Part shown: positions 38,136 through 47,367 of the stretch, one piece after another | Layout: each line of letters starts with the position of its first letter | How positions within the stretch are numbered: position 1 is the stretch's first letter | NCBI GenBank assembly: GCA_021775805.1 | Contig: JAJFHD010000053.1 | Location: 1-64,000, forward strand | Source: Alphaproteobacteria bacterium | GTDB lineage: Bacteria > Pseudomonadota > Alphaproteobacteria > Rhizobiales > JAJFHC01 | Reading direction: 5' to 3' | Length of the DNA: 64,000 nt | Made by a program: the position numbers and the translations under genes | The notes under the pieces: model-generated | What the model was told of the DNA's origin: nothing | Database searches by the model: none | The model's input: only the letters and a program-made list of their open reading frames with translations

Positions 38136-38978
38136 ATGCGTGCCTACCAAGAGTTTCGAACCGTCCTGCCCCGGTTTACGGCGGCAATCGCCGTCCTTGC
38201 CGTGTCGAGCCTCACCCTGTCAGGCTGCCAGACCGGGTCGGGGTCGCGAGGCGCCCTGTTTTCGGGATCAGACAGCGCACCGGAGATAACCGGCAGCATC
38301 GGCTCTCAGGCACCTTCATTTGCCAACACCCGGCAGTCGGCCAAAGCCTGGGAACGCAATACCGGAAATGTGGCGACGGCGCTGAGCTATTCGGCGCAGC
38401 TCAAGGCGATCGGCTCCAACAAGCAGGCGTTGTCGGTTCTGCGGCAGACCTACATCAAAAATCCGAAAGATCAGCGCATTGCCGCGGCCTACGGGAAACA
38501 GCTTGCGGCCATGGGCCGCCTGAATGAGGCAAGCCAGATCCTGCAACGTGCCCAGGGCCTGAGCAAGCGGCCGGACTGGCGGGTTGCGTCTTCGCTCGGG
38601 GCCGTGCTCGATCAACTGGGCTTTCATAAGAGGGCCCGGCAGCAATACCGGATTGCTCTGAAGCTTCAGCCGGGCCGGACATCGACGCTCAACAATCTGG
38701 GCATGTCCTATGCGCTCAGCGGCGACCTGAAGAACGCGGAATCGACTCTGCGATCAGCCGTCAAGCGCGACAGCCTGAACCCCAAGGCACGCCAGAATCT
38801 GGCACTGGTGCTCGGCCTGCAGGGCCGCTTCAAGGAAGCCGAAACCGCCGCCAGCAAGGACCTGCCGCCCAACCTGGTAGCGGCAAACATGAAGTTCCTG
38901 CGCTCAATGCTGGCACAGCGCAACACCTGGGACGCGCTCAAGGGCGGCCAGAAGTCGAAGAAGAAGAAAAAGAGCTAG
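38136..38978 (+). CDS. tadD: Tad pilus assembly lipoprotein TadD (TPR)
   Basis: The 280-residue protein has a lipoprotein signal MRAYQEFRTVLPRFTAAIAVLAVSSLTLSGC (lipobox LSGC, C31). TPR repeats fill about 85-250 (TALSYSAQLKAIGSNKQALSVLRQTYIKNPKDQ, RTSTLNNLGMSYALSGDLKNAESTLRSAV). The C-terminus is strongly lysine-rich. TadD is an outer-membrane pilotin-like partner of the CpaC secretin. In most tad loci it follows tadC; here it is 3.5 kb away and on the opposite strand. The start is set by CGGGAG before ATG 38136. Confidence 0.88.
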   Translation: MRAYQEFRTVLPRFTAAIAVLAVSSLTLSGCQTGSGSRGALFSGSDSAPEITGSIGSQAPSFANTRQSAKAWERNTGNVATALSYSAQLKAIGSNKQALSVLRQTYIKNPKDQRIAAAYGKQLAAMGRLNEASQILQRAQGLSKRPDWRVASSLGAVLDQLGFHKRARQQYRIALKLQPGRTSTLNNLGMSYALSGDLKNAESTLRSAVKRDSLNPKARQNLALVLGLQGRFKEAETAASKDLPPNLVAANMKFLRSMLAQRNTWDALKGGQKSKKKKKS

Positions 38979-39145
38979 CCCGCTGGTTTTCAGTTGCGGC
39001 CCGGCGCACCGTTCGAGCGTCCATCTTGAGACCCGGCGCATTGTCCCCTTGCACGACTGGGACAGGTTCACAACCACTGGTAGTTGCAGACGGACAGGAC
39101 GATACATAGATACCGTCTGGATCGTTTGCTGCAATTCAGTTTCAG

Positions 39146-39637
39146 TTGGTTGCCGACTTGACGTTAAGACAACTCCTCATCATTCCGGTTGCCGTTTGTC
39201 TGGGTGTCTTGGCCCCTTTTTCTGTTGCTGGTTTGGTTTCATTGGTCGTCGCATGGTCGGTTGTGCCGTCACCGGACGTGTTGCATGTCGAACGGCGGCT
39301 GCCATCGCCGAACCGGGAAATGGAAATCGTCGTCACTGATGAAGAGATAAGCGGCTTCGGTCCCTCGGAGTTTTCGACACGCGTCCATGTCGTTCCAATC
39401 GGCACTTCGTCTGCCGCAAACGACGGGCGTCCTGTAGCAGAGTTCCTTGATCCGATGACTAGACAAGAGTGGACGATCGCACCGTCCTGGGTTGGCAATT
39501 CGACGGTAGTGCTGACCTACAATTCTGCGGATCACGTCCGGGTTAGAGAAAGTCGCGTTACAGTTTTCGAGTCCACGGTAGACATTGTAACGCAGAAATC
39601 CGGGGCAAATGGATCGTCGGCTCCCCTGGAGCGCTGA
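39146..39637 (+). CDS. Unknown single-pass membrane protein
   Basis: The 163-residue frame starts at a TTG (39146). A hydrophobic helix spans about 9-36 (LLIIPVAVCLGVLAPFSVAGLVSLVVAW), followed by an extracytoplasmic beta-rich domain (HVERRLPSPNREMEIVVTDEEISGFGPSEFSTRVHVVPIG... VVLTYNSADHVRVRESRVTVFESTVDI). The VLTYNS and STVDIV strands look like an immunoglobulin-like or periplasmic sandwich, but no family is recognised. DNA is AT-richer than tadD. No firm ribosome site, so the start is uncertain. Confidence 0.55.
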   Translation: MVADLTLRQLLIIPVAVCLGVLAPFSVAGLVSLVVAWSVVPSPDVLHVERRLPSPNREMEIVVTDEEISGFGPSEFSTRVHVVPIGTSSAANDGRPVAEFLDPMTRQEWTIAPSWVGNSTVVLTYNSADHVRVRESRVTVFESTVDIVTQKSGANGSSAPLER

Positions 39638-39664
39638 CTGCCAACCGACCGCGCTGCCCCTTTT

Positions 39665-40150
39665 TCACGGCAGTTCCCCCAAATAGGGAAATGCGCACCA
39701 AGCCAGCACAGCAAACAGCAGAAGGTTGGCGACCAAGGTGACGTATCTCGATTTCGTCACGTTGGCAATCGTGCCCGCGCACACAACCGCAAACCATCCA
39801 ACAGCATTTTCAAGAATTACAAGTTTCGTATGCAACCCGCCCTGGTATCTCAACCCGTTGTCCCAGGACCTATAGAGATAGGCAACGCTCAGCGCCGACA
39901 GAACCAGTGCAACGACCAAGAGCACAATCCGCCAGGCGCCATATCTGAATGTAAGAACGACACTGCCCATATACAGTGCCGGAAGCAGTGCCACGAGTGG
40001 CGGTAGCGTCCAATAAGCGACAATGAGGTAGAATGGTGTTGGCGCCAGAAATGTCACGCCCCAAAGAATTGGCGCAAGAGTCAACAACAGGGTGAACAAC
40101 CCCCCGGCAAATATCCATCGAGTGCGTGCGCCATACAGATTCGAACTCAA
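39665..40150 (-). CDS. Unknown multi-pass membrane protein
   Basis: The open frame extends to 40186, but a TTG at 40150 sits 7 bp after AAGGAG and gives 161 residues (start SSNLYGARTRWIFAGG). Five hydrophobic segments occur at about 11-34, 36-54, 56-68, 73-92 and 110-156. No motif is recognised. The gene is convergent with the preceding unknown gene and belongs to an AT-richer block inserted between tadD and tadC. Confidence 0.6.
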   Translation of the reverse strand: MSSNLYGARTRWIFAGGLFTLLLTLAPILWGVTFLAPTPFYLIVAYWTLPPLVALLPALYMGSVVLTFRYGAWRIVLLVVALVLSALSVAYLYRSWDNGLRYQGGLHTKLVILENAVGWFAVVCAGTIANVTKSRYVTLVANLLLFAVLAWCAFPYLGELP

Positions 40151-40259
40151 TACTTCTCTCCTTTCAACAAGATGACACATCAACAAGTAGCAGGCAGGGT
40201 CTGTTCACCGTTCAAAGTTTTTTCGGTCGGCGGCCAAGCCGCGGAGTTGGCTTAGCCGG

Positions 40260-40994
40260 TTAATTCTTAAGGTTTTCATGAAGCGTCCTCGCTTGTTCCT
40301 CCAGATTCGCCGCACGTTTCGGATCGTTGGTGAGACATAACGCTTTCAGCGTGTCTGCGATACGAACAAGCAGTTCTACGTTGGGACCGTTGTCAGGGGT
40401 ATGGTGTACTTTTCCTGCTAAGATTCTTGTGTCTGATTTTGCGGCGAAATGGTATGTGTCTCCGTCTAGCCAGGCTCTGCCTGTTTTCTGGTAGCGGGTT
40501 CGCAAGAGCATTTCCTGCCAAACTTGGACAAGACGTCTTGCGAGAAGCGGATTGAGTTCGATTTGCTTGCTCACGACCTTTATGTCCTGAAAACGATCCG
40601 GCGACGTCGCCTTCAACCGAGCGGCCTCGTTACGATTTAGGACGTAGCCATCCTGTCCATCATCTCTGTAAGACTGCATTTGACCACGCTCAAGGAACTC
40701 CACCAGCTTGTAATCCCATACTCGAGTTTGCGGTTGCAGGTGGAATGCAAAAAAATTGTCACCTTCGCGTTTGATGCCGACTGCGTATTCAGCTTGAAAG
40801 GAAGGCAAAACGATCGCCCGTGCCAACACGTTTGGAGCCAAGGCATCCTGAAGCACAGTAAGAACCATTCCGGTGTACACCGGCATTGAGATACCGGAAT
40901 AAGGTGAGTCCTCAGGTTCCAGTTCGCCACCTGCAATGGATGCATGTGTCCATAGCAGTGTGAACATTGCGGTCAGCAGCTTTTTCAAAAACAC
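40260..40994 (-). CDS. Unknown secreted protein
   Basis: The 244-residue frame starts at GTG 40994 with a Sec-type signal MFLKKLLTAMFTLLWTHASIAGG. The mature part holds alternating charged helices (LLARRLVQVWQEMLLRTRYQKTGRAWLDGDTYHFAAKSDTRILAGKVHHTPDNGPNVELLVRIADTLKALC). The W-DGDTYHF-A pattern resembles proteins of unknown function that accompany lipid or surface enzymes, but I cannot assign it. Its base composition is AT-richer than the surroundings, and it is 110 bp upstream of the multi-pass membrane gene on the same strand. Confidence 0.6.
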   Translation of the reverse strand: MFLKKLLTAMFTLLWTHASIAGGELEPEDSPYSGISMPVYTGMVLTVLQDALAPNVLARAIVLPSFQAEYAVGIKREGDNFFAFHLQPQTRVWDYKLVEFLERGQMQSYRDDGQDGYVLNRNEAARLKATSPDRFQDIKVVSKQIELNPLLARRLVQVWQEMLLRTRYQKTGRAWLDGDTYHFAAKSDTRILAGKVHHTPDNGPNVELLVRIADTLKALCLTNDPKRAANLEEQARTLHENLKN

Positions 40995-41417
40995 ATGACA
41001 TCCAATCGAAGTAGCCGTTGGCTGAGTTTTCTTGCCGGCTTGTATCTACGTCACAATAGGCGCAGGCAGTCCCTTGTGCGCCCAATTCTATGGAACATTG
41101 CGTATGCCGAGTGAATTCAACGTGACTCGAATTTGGCAGGCACAATCCAACGCCTTAAAGCACGACGCGATCTATGGAATTCATTTGCGAGCCCAATCCG
41201 CAGCGCAACACCGGAACGTTGGCGTTGACCCCTCCCTGTTGTCGCCCTCGTGCGCCGATACGAGGACCTGTTGCGTTGTGATTCAGGAAATGTGCGTGTC
41301 AAGCACGCACATGACAGTTGTCGGGGAGATAGGGCATCCTTGGAAGACTATTGATGACAACGATCCACTGCGAAATGCTCTCGTATGGTTGGCGTGACAT
41401 CCGCCGGGATAATCTGG
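40995..41417. other. Gene-poor stretch with a 9-bp inverted repeat
   Basis: No convincing gene is seen in these 423 bases. A 121-codon plus-strand frame (41032-41397) has no ribosome site and a non-protein-like composition. A perfect hairpin ATGTGCGTG-TCAAG-CACGCACAT lies at 41290-41312 without a following T-run, so it is not a classical terminator and might be an operator. Confidence 0.5.
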
Positions 41418-42335
41418 TCAAGCGTTGCCGGCAGTCCGCGCCTTCTGTGCCACCCGTTCACGCCAGACGATCATCAGCCCGCCGGCCACAATCAGGACGA
41501 CACCGGGGAACAGCCTGCCGAACGGAGCTTCGGCGAAGACCAGCCAGCCGATGGTGAAGGAAAACGGAATGCCGAAATACTCGAACGGCGACAGATTGCT
41601 CGGCTGGGTCAGGCGATAGGCGATGATCAGGCACAGGACGGCCATGCCGCCGACCAGACCCATGGCAATGATCCACAGCCAGTCATGGACCGACTCGATC
41701 GGCACATAGGCATCGGTCGCGATCACGAGCAGGGAGGCACCGGTCAGGGAACCCACGTGGGAATAGAGATTTATGGTGGCGCTGGGCACCGCTTCGTCCA
41801 TCAGGCGGACCGTGACACTGGTGCAGGCGTAGCAGAATGACGCGCCCAAAGGCAGCAGCGCATACCAGGTGAAGATCTCACTGCCCGGCCGCATGACGAG
41901 CATGATGCCGATGAACCCGACGGCGACCGCCGACCAGCGCCAGAGTCCGACGCGGTGTTTCAGGACAAGAACCGACAAGGACGTGACAAACAGGGGACCG
42001 GCGAAGGCAATGGTCGAAGCGGTGGCAAATTCCAGCTTGATCAATGACAGGTAGAAACAGAATTGTGCAATCGTGACAAAGCCGCCGCGCAGCAGTCCCA
42101 GTTTCCATTGCCGGATAACGAGCGGCCGGCCGGCGCCATGCCATTCCCGCGAAAACCACAAGACAAGAACACTCGGGATCAGCCCGAACAGATTGCGGAA
42201 TGCGGACAGCTGCTGAACCGGATAGCGTCCGCCCAGATACTTGATGATGGCGCCCATGACGTCAAACAGAAAGATCGCCAGGAGGATGATGGCGACCGCC
42301 CTCAGGAAGGGCGAAATGTGAGAAGGGCGGGACAT
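41418..42335 (-). CDS. DMT-superfamily (EamA) transporter
   Basis: This is a 305-residue ten-helix exporter: IILLAIFLFDVMGAIIKYLGGRYPVQQLSAFRNLFGLIPSVLVLW in repeat 1 and IAYRLTQPSNLSPFEYFGIPFSFTIGWLVFAEAPFGRLFPGVVLIVAGG in repeat 2. The solute is unknown. It lies 100 bp beyond tadC on the same strand and might be read through from the pilus operon, although it is unrelated in function. It is the third EamA gene in the window. Confidence 0.9.
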   Translation of the reverse strand: MSRPSHISPFLRAVAIILLAIFLFDVMGAIIKYLGGRYPVQQLSAFRNLFGLIPSVLVLWFSREWHGAGRPLVIRQWKLGLLRGGFVTIAQFCFYLSLIKLEFATASTIAFAGPLFVTSLSVLVLKHRVGLWRWSAVAVGFIGIMLVMRPGSEIFTWYALLPLGASFCYACTSVTVRLMDEAVPSATINLYSHVGSLTGASLLVIATDAYVPIESVHDWLWIIAMGLVGGMAVLCLIIAYRLTQPSNLSPFEYFGIPFSFTIGWLVFAEAPFGRLFPGVVLIVAGGLMIVWRERVAQKARTAGNA

Positions 42336-42435
42336 TGAGGAATGCAGTGCTTCAGGCGGACAGGGTAAGGAATGTTATACCCCGATCGCCTGCGGCAACC
42401 ACACTTCAATTACGCCGGGCAGAGCGTCCGTCGGT

Positions 42436-43404
42436 TCAGGAATGGGCCATGAGCTTGATCGCGGCCGGGCCGAGAATGACCACGAACAGGACCGGAAGGA
42501 AGAACATGATCATCGGCACGGTCAGTTTCGGCGGCAGGCCGGCGGCCTTCTTCTCGGCCTCGGACATGCGCATGTCGCGGTTCTCCTGGGCCATGACGCG
42601 CAGCGCCCGGCCCAGCGGCGTGCCGTAACGTTCGGCCTGGATCAGACTGGTGCAGACCGCCTTTACAATCGAAAGTCCGGTGCGCTTGCCGAAGTTCTCA
42701 AACGCCATGCGCCGTTCCTGGAGATACGACAGTTCAGCCGTCGTCAGGGTCATTTCCTCGGCGAGCGGAATCGACTGGGATCCGATTTCCTGTGACACCT
42801 TGTTGAATCCGGCCTCGATCGACATGCCCGATTCGACGCAGATCAGGAGCAGATCCAGAGCGTCGGAGAAAGCCAGCTTCATGGAGTCCTGACGTTTCTG
42901 GATGACGTTCGAGACAAAAATGTTGGGCAGGTAGAAACCGAAATAGGCGCCCCCCATGCCGATCAGAAGATGCATGACGGGCGGAATGCCGAAGTCGTTA
43001 ACCAGTTTGAGGTAGCCGAATGTGGCAAAGCCCATGATAAACGGCAGTGTCACGCGCATGAACAGAAACGTGGTGACATGGGATTCCCGGCGCAGACCGG
43101 CCATCTTCAACTGATTGCGCGTATGGTCGGTTTCCAGCAATTTGCGCAGATTGAGTGTCTTGACGACGTCGGTTACGACGCCGCCGCCCTGTTTCTGGCG
43201 CAACGTCGCCTTCTTTTGTTCCTGGACAAGGCGCTCACGCTGCTGCGCACGCAATGCCGCGCGCTCTGTGGCGACGTATTTGATCCGTGCGTCCAGCTTG
43301 TTCGATCCCAGGAACGGGGCGGCAACCGTCATCAACGTGGCAAACACCGCGATGCCGACGAGGCAGGTCAGGACAAACTGTGAATCACTCAGATACTGGA
43401 TCAT
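42436..43404 (-). CDS. tadC: Tad pilus inner-membrane platform protein TadC (T2SSF)
   Basis: The 322-residue protein has the type II secretion F domain, with DALDLLLICVESGMSIEAGFNKVSQEIG and LTTAELSYLQERRMAFENFGKRTGLSIVKAVCTSLIQAERYGTPLGRALRVMAQENRDMRMSEAEKKAAGLPPKLTVPMI, and helices at about 12-30, 115-165 and 295-315. It forms the inner-membrane platform with TadB, driven by the CpaF ATPase. It is the last gene of the main operon, 21 bp after tadB. Confidence 0.95.
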   Translation of the reverse strand: MIQYLSDSQFVLTCLVGIAVFATLMTVAAPFLGSNKLDARIKYVATERAALRAQQRERLVQEQKKATLRQKQGGGVVTDVVKTLNLRKLLETDHTRNQLKMAGLRRESHVTTFLFMRVTLPFIMGFATFGYLKLVNDFGIPPVMHLLIGMGGAYFGFYLPNIFVSNVIQKRQDSMKLAFSDALDLLLICVESGMSIEAGFNKVSQEIGSQSIPLAEEMTLTTAELSYLQERRMAFENFGKRTGLSIVKAVCTSLIQAERYGTPLGRALRVMAQENRDMRMSEAEKKAAGLPPKLTVPMIMFFLPVLFVVILGPAAIKLMAHS

Positions 43405-43425
43405 GACGGGACCGTTTCACCTTGG

Positions 43426-44427
43426 TCAGATATTGAAGTTGATCATCTTGCGCATGACCAGAACGCCGATCAGCATCCACACGCCGGAACCGGTGAGCAG
43501 GCCGTGACCGGTTGATGTGGTCCACAGCAGGGTGATGTATTCAGGGTTGGTCATGTACAGGATGCCCATCACGCCGATCGGCAGCGAACCGATGATGGCG
43601 GCAGACGCCTTGGCTTCCTGACTCATGGCCTGGACCTTGGCTTTCATCTTCTTGCGGTCACGCAGGACGCCCGACAGGTTGTTCAGCGCTTCGGCAAGGT
43701 TGCCGCCTGTCTTCTGCTGGATGGTGATGACAATGTTCAGGAAGTTGACTTCCGCCAGAGGCATGCGTTCGTACATGCGTTCCAGGCATTGATCCATCGG
43801 TACGCCGAGTTTCTGGGCATCGACGATTTCGGAAAACTCCGGCCCAACCGGTTCGGGGATTTCGTTGGCGACGATCTTGAGGCAATCGTTGACCGGCAGG
43901 CCCGACTTGATGCCGCGAACTACGATGTCGATGGCATTGGCAAACTCTTCGAGAAACTTCGTCTGCCGCCTGGCGCACAGGGCCGACAGCACCCAACGCG
44001 GCAACCCGAGCCCGGTGGCGAACGCCGCGGCACCTGCCATCCATGGCTGCGACCCGGTAACCAGCACGATCGCACCAACGACCAGACCGGCAATCAGACT
44101 GATGATCCAGAATGCCTTGACCGACATCGACAGGCCGGCCTGTTCGATCCGGGTGGAGAGCGGCACTCTCTTTTTCTGATCCTTCTGACGCTGCTCAAGC
44201 TGCTTGAGCGTGTCCTGAACCTGTTTGCGGCGCTGGTTGTTGTTCGTGTTGTCGGCTTTTGACTGGTTTCCCCGGACTTTCGAGCCGCCCGACGATATGG
44301 CACCGATCCGCTTGTTGGTTTTGGCCTTGGTCGAAATCTGCGGGAAGAACACCGCGACCACGAGTCCGCCGACAGCCAAGAGCCCCATGAATACCACGGC
44401 AACTATGCTGAGTGTCGAAGAGAACAT
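43426..44427 (-). CDS. tadB: Tad pilus inner-membrane platform protein TadB (T2SSF)
   Basis: The 333-residue protein has helices at about 5-28 and 105-150, an intermediate basic coiled region (RGNQSKADNTNNNQRRKQVQDTLKQLEQRQKDQKK), and a T2SSF domain: VVRGIKSGLPVNDCLKIVANEIPEPVGPEFSEIVDAQKLGVPMDQCLERMYERMPLAEVNFLNIVITIQQKTGGNLAEALNNLSGVLRDRKKMKAK. Its C-terminal membrane segment ends VWMLIGVLVMRKMINFNI. It pairs with TadC. It follows cpaF by 28 bp. Confidence 0.95.
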   Translation of the reverse strand: MFSSTLSIVAVVFMGLLAVGGLVVAVFFPQISTKAKTNKRIGAISSGGSKVRGNQSKADNTNNNQRRKQVQDTLKQLEQRQKDQKKRVPLSTRIEQAGLSMSVKAFWIISLIAGLVVGAIVLVTGSQPWMAGAAAFATGLGLPRWVLSALCARRQTKFLEEFANAIDIVVRGIKSGLPVNDCLKIVANEIPEPVGPEFSEIVDAQKLGVPMDQCLERMYERMPLAEVNFLNIVITIQQKTGGNLAEALNNLSGVLRDRKKMKAKVQAMSQEAKASAAIIGSLPIGVMGILYMTNPEYITLLWTTSTGHGLLTGSGVWMLIGVLVMRKMINFNI

Positions 44428-44455
44428 CTGCGCTCCTTAAAGCCAATGACCGAAT

Positions 44456-46081
44456 TTACATCCGCTGAGTGTTTTCCTCAGTGGACACTTCCGCGGCTTC
44501 AAGGGCCGCGGCCAGTTCCATTTCAACGTTGAAGTACCGTGCCCGCTCCCAGAATTTTGGCCGGGCAATCCCGGTCGAGCGATGCTGACCGATGATGTTG
44601 CCGTTGGCATCCTCACCCTGAATGTCATAGAGAAACAGGTCCTGGGTCGTGATGACATCGCCTTCCGAGCCCAGAACTTCGGTAACATGCGTGATGCGGC
44701 GCGACCCGTCACGCAGACGGGCGGCCTGTACGATGATGTCGACCGAGCCCACGATCATGTCGCGGATGGTCTGCGACGGCAGGCCGAAGCCACCCATGGT
44801 GATCATGCTTTCGATACGGCTGAGGCATTCTCTGGGGCTGTTGGAGTGAAGCGTGCCCATCGATCCGTCATGGCCGGTGTTCATGGCCTGAAGCAGGTCG
44901 AAGGCTTCGGGACCGCGCACCTCGCCGACAATGATCCGCTCAGGGCGCATACGCAGGCAGTTCTTGACCAGCTCGCGCATGGTGACCTCGCCTTCGCCCT
45001 CCAGGTTTGGCGGCCGGGTTTCCAGCCTGACAACATGGGGTTTCTGGAGCTGGAGTTCCGCGGAGTCCTCGCAGGTGATGACGCGTTCGTCTTCTTCGAT
45101 GAAGGCGGTCAGGCAGTTGAGCAATGTCGTTTTGCCGGAACCGGTGCCGCCCGAAATCAGCACGTTACAGCGGCATCTGCCAATGATCTCCAGGATCTTC
45201 GCGCCTTCCGGCGTTATTGAACCGAAGCTGACCAGCTTTTCCATGGTCAGCTTGTCTTTCTTGAACTTACGAATCGTGAGTGAGGGCCCGTCGATCGCCA
45301 GGGGTGGCGCAATCACGTTGACACGACTGCCATCCGGCAGACGGGCGTCGCATATGGGACTCGATTCATCGACACGCCTGCCAACCTGGCTCACGATCCG
45401 CTGGCAGATGTTCATCAACTGGCCGTTGTCGCGGAACCGAATACTGGTCTCGCGAACCTTGCCGTCGACCTCGATGAAGGTACGGGCAGCGCCGTTGACC
45501 ATGATGTCCGCGATGTCGTCGCGGGCCAGCAGCGGCTCGAGTGGACCGTATCCCAGAACGTCGTTGCAGATGTCTTCGAGCAGTTCCTCCTGCTCGGCGA
45601 TGCTCATCACCACATCCTTGATCGCGATGATCTCGTTGACGATGTCCCGGATCTCGTCGCGAGCGGCCTCGCGATCGAGCTGGGCCAGCTGCGTAAGATC
45701 GATGGTGTCGATCAACGCGTTGAATATCGTGGTCTTGACCGCGTAATACTCGTCCGATCGCGGCGCTGTCACCGGTTCCGGTGCGGAAACGGACCTCTCC
45801 TGAACCGCGGGCTTTGGCGCGGCGGGGGCTGCCGGCGCCGGCGCAACGGGAGCGGCCACCGCTGGCGGCGGTGCCATGGTTTCGGGTCCGGGCGCAGTCG
45901 AAAAGGATTGCGGCGCGCTTTCAGGCACCGGTGCCATCGGCGGCAGGTCCGGTATCGGCTGGCTTGCCGCAGTCGGTGCGGCCACATGCTCCTCGGCAAC
46001 CGGTGGTGCCACGGGTTGCGGCGGCGCCGGCGTAGGTGGAGCGCCTGTGGCACCGCCTTGTCCGTTACGTTTGCCGAACAT
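44456..46081 (-). CDS. cpaF: Tad pilus secretion ATPase CpaF/TadA
   Basis: The 541-residue hexameric ATPase powers Flp pilus assembly. Residues 1-110 are proline/alanine-rich and disordered. Then comes a helical domain (EQEELLEDICNDVLGYGPLEPLLARDDIADIMVNG) and a RecA-like core with Walker A GGTGSGKT (311-318), Asp and His boxes, and the Walker B region VGEVRGPEAFDLLQAMNTGHDGSMGTLHSNSPRECLSRIESM. Its start codon shares one base with the cpaE stop (TGATG), indicating coupling. It belongs to the same minus-strand operon as cpaB-cpaE. Confidence 0.96.
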   Translation of the reverse strand: MFGKRNGQGGATGAPPTPAPPQPVAPPVAEEHVAAPTAASQPIPDLPPMAPVPESAPQSFSTAPGPETMAPPPAVAAPVAPAPAAPAAPKPAVQERSVSAPEPVTAPRSDEYYAVKTTIFNALIDTIDLTQLAQLDREAARDEIRDIVNEIIAIKDVVMSIAEQEELLEDICNDVLGYGPLEPLLARDDIADIMVNGAARTFIEVDGKVRETSIRFRDNGQLMNICQRIVSQVGRRVDESSPICDARLPDGSRVNVIAPPLAIDGPSLTIRKFKKDKLTMEKLVSFGSITPEGAKILEIIGRCRCNVLISGGTGSGKTTLLNCLTAFIEEDERVITCEDSAELQLQKPHVVRLETRPPNLEGEGEVTMRELVKNCLRMRPERIIVGEVRGPEAFDLLQAMNTGHDGSMGTLHSNSPRECLSRIESMITMGGFGLPSQTIRDMIVGSVDIIVQAARLRDGSRRITHVTEVLGSEGDVITTQDLFLYDIQGEDANGNIIGQHRSTGIARPKFWERARYFNVEMELAAALEAAEVSTEENTQRM

Positions 46082-47355
46082 CAGTTAGCGCCTTTCTTCC
46101 GCGAAAACTTTTCAAGCAAGGGTGCGAACATCGACTTGCGTATGACGGGTGCTTCCGACCGGCCGGCGACGACACGGGCGAGGCCGTGCAGCTGCTCGCT
46201 GACACGATCCGACTTTTCCATTTCGTCGATCATCTGACCATTGTTCGCGGCGGTGCCGAAAACCACCGGCTCATAGGGAATGATTGCCGAAGGCTCAAGC
46301 TGAAGGGCGCCGGCGAAATCCACAGGCGATATTTCGGGCCGTTTGGTCATGCCGACCTTGTTCAGCACAAGCCTGGGCGGATTGTCGTTCTTGCGGGCTG
46401 CCTTCAGGACATCGACGAGGTTCTTGGTGTTGCGCAGGTTCGCAAGATCTGGCTCTGCCGTGATCACGACGTCGTCGGCCATGAGCATTGCCTGGCGCGC
46501 CCAGGGCGTCCAGACGTGCGGTATGTCCATGACAAAGCAGGGCACCTGGCGGCGCACCACGTCGATGACGGCTTCCAGTGCGCTATCCTCCCATTCGAAG
46601 TCGCGGTCGATGACGGCAGGGGCGGCAAACAGGCTGAGACGATCGGTGCATTTGGACAGCAGGCGCTCCAGGAAGACTTCATCCAGACGATCCGGCGACG
46701 TAAGCGCCTCCGCAATGCCCTGGGTCGGGTCCTGGTTGAAGTTCAGGCCGGCCGTGCCGAACGGAATGTCAAGATCGGCGATCACTGCATCCTCATTCAG
46801 ACTGTCGGAAATGACCCAGCCGATATTGTGGGCGATGGTGCTTGAACCGACACCGCCCTTGGCGCCGACGAAGGCAAATACACGGCCTACCGGCGAGACG
46901 TCCGGATCGTTATAGAGCGACGCAATTGAATTGATGATCTGCATCTGGTTGTAGGGCGCAACAATGTATTCGCTGACCCCCTGGCGAACCATTTCACGAT
47001 AGAGCACCACATCGTTCAGATGACCGATCACCACGACCTTGGTGCCAGCGTCGCAAACTTCTGCCAGACGGCCGAGCTCGGCAAGCATTCCCTCGCGCCC
47101 GGCGCGGCTTTCGACAATGATCAGGTTGGGTGTGGGGGCGCTGGCAAACTGTTCCACAGCGGCCGGAATGCCGCCCAGCTGGACGCTGGTGTGCGTCTTC
47201 GACAAGCGGCGATCGGTTGTCGCGCTTTCGAGCACCTGGGCACATGCCGGGTCTTCAAAGAACCCGTGAATTGAAATTCTCGGAATCGACAGAGCCTGCG
47301 AGACCGGCTCCGCCACATTCATCACCGGTTCTTCCTGGTATGCTGCTTCGCTCAT
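46081..47355 (-). CDS. cpaE: Tad pilus polar-localising ATPase CpaE/TadZ
   Basis: The 424-residue MinD/ParA-related protein has an N-terminal receiver-like domain without obvious phosphorylation site (about 24-150, LIIVESRAGREGML...VVVIGHLNDV), followed by an ATPase domain with deviant Walker A KGGVGSS (166-172), VIADLDIPFGTAGLNFNQDPTQGIAEAL and a switch II-like FVMDIPHVWTPWARQAML. CpaE places the secretion machine at the pole in Caulobacter. It lies between cpaD and cpaF with a one-base overlap to the latter. Confidence 0.95.
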   Translation of the reverse strand: MSEAAYQEEPVMNVAEPVSQALSIPRISIHGFFEDPACAQVLESATTDRRLSKTHTSVQLGGIPAAVEQFASAPTPNLIIVESRAGREGMLAELGRLAEVCDAGTKVVVIGHLNDVVLYREMVRQGVSEYIVAPYNQMQIINSIASLYNDPDVSPVGRVFAFVGAKGGVGSSTIAHNIGWVISDSLNEDAVIADLDIPFGTAGLNFNQDPTQGIAEALTSPDRLDEVFLERLLSKCTDRLSLFAAPAVIDRDFEWEDSALEAVIDVVRRQVPCFVMDIPHVWTPWARQAMLMADDVVITAEPDLANLRNTKNLVDVLKAARKNDNPPRLVLNKVGMTKRPEISPVDFAGALQLEPSAIIPYEPVVFGTAANNGQMIDEMEKSDRVSEQLHGLARVVAGRSEAPVIRKSMFAPLLEKFSRKKGAN

Positions 47356-47367
47356 GACGGTCTCTCC

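Noticed and set aside
44582..45746. Long plus-strand frames within cpaF
   Set aside because: They are shadows of the CpaF gene without protein-like signals.
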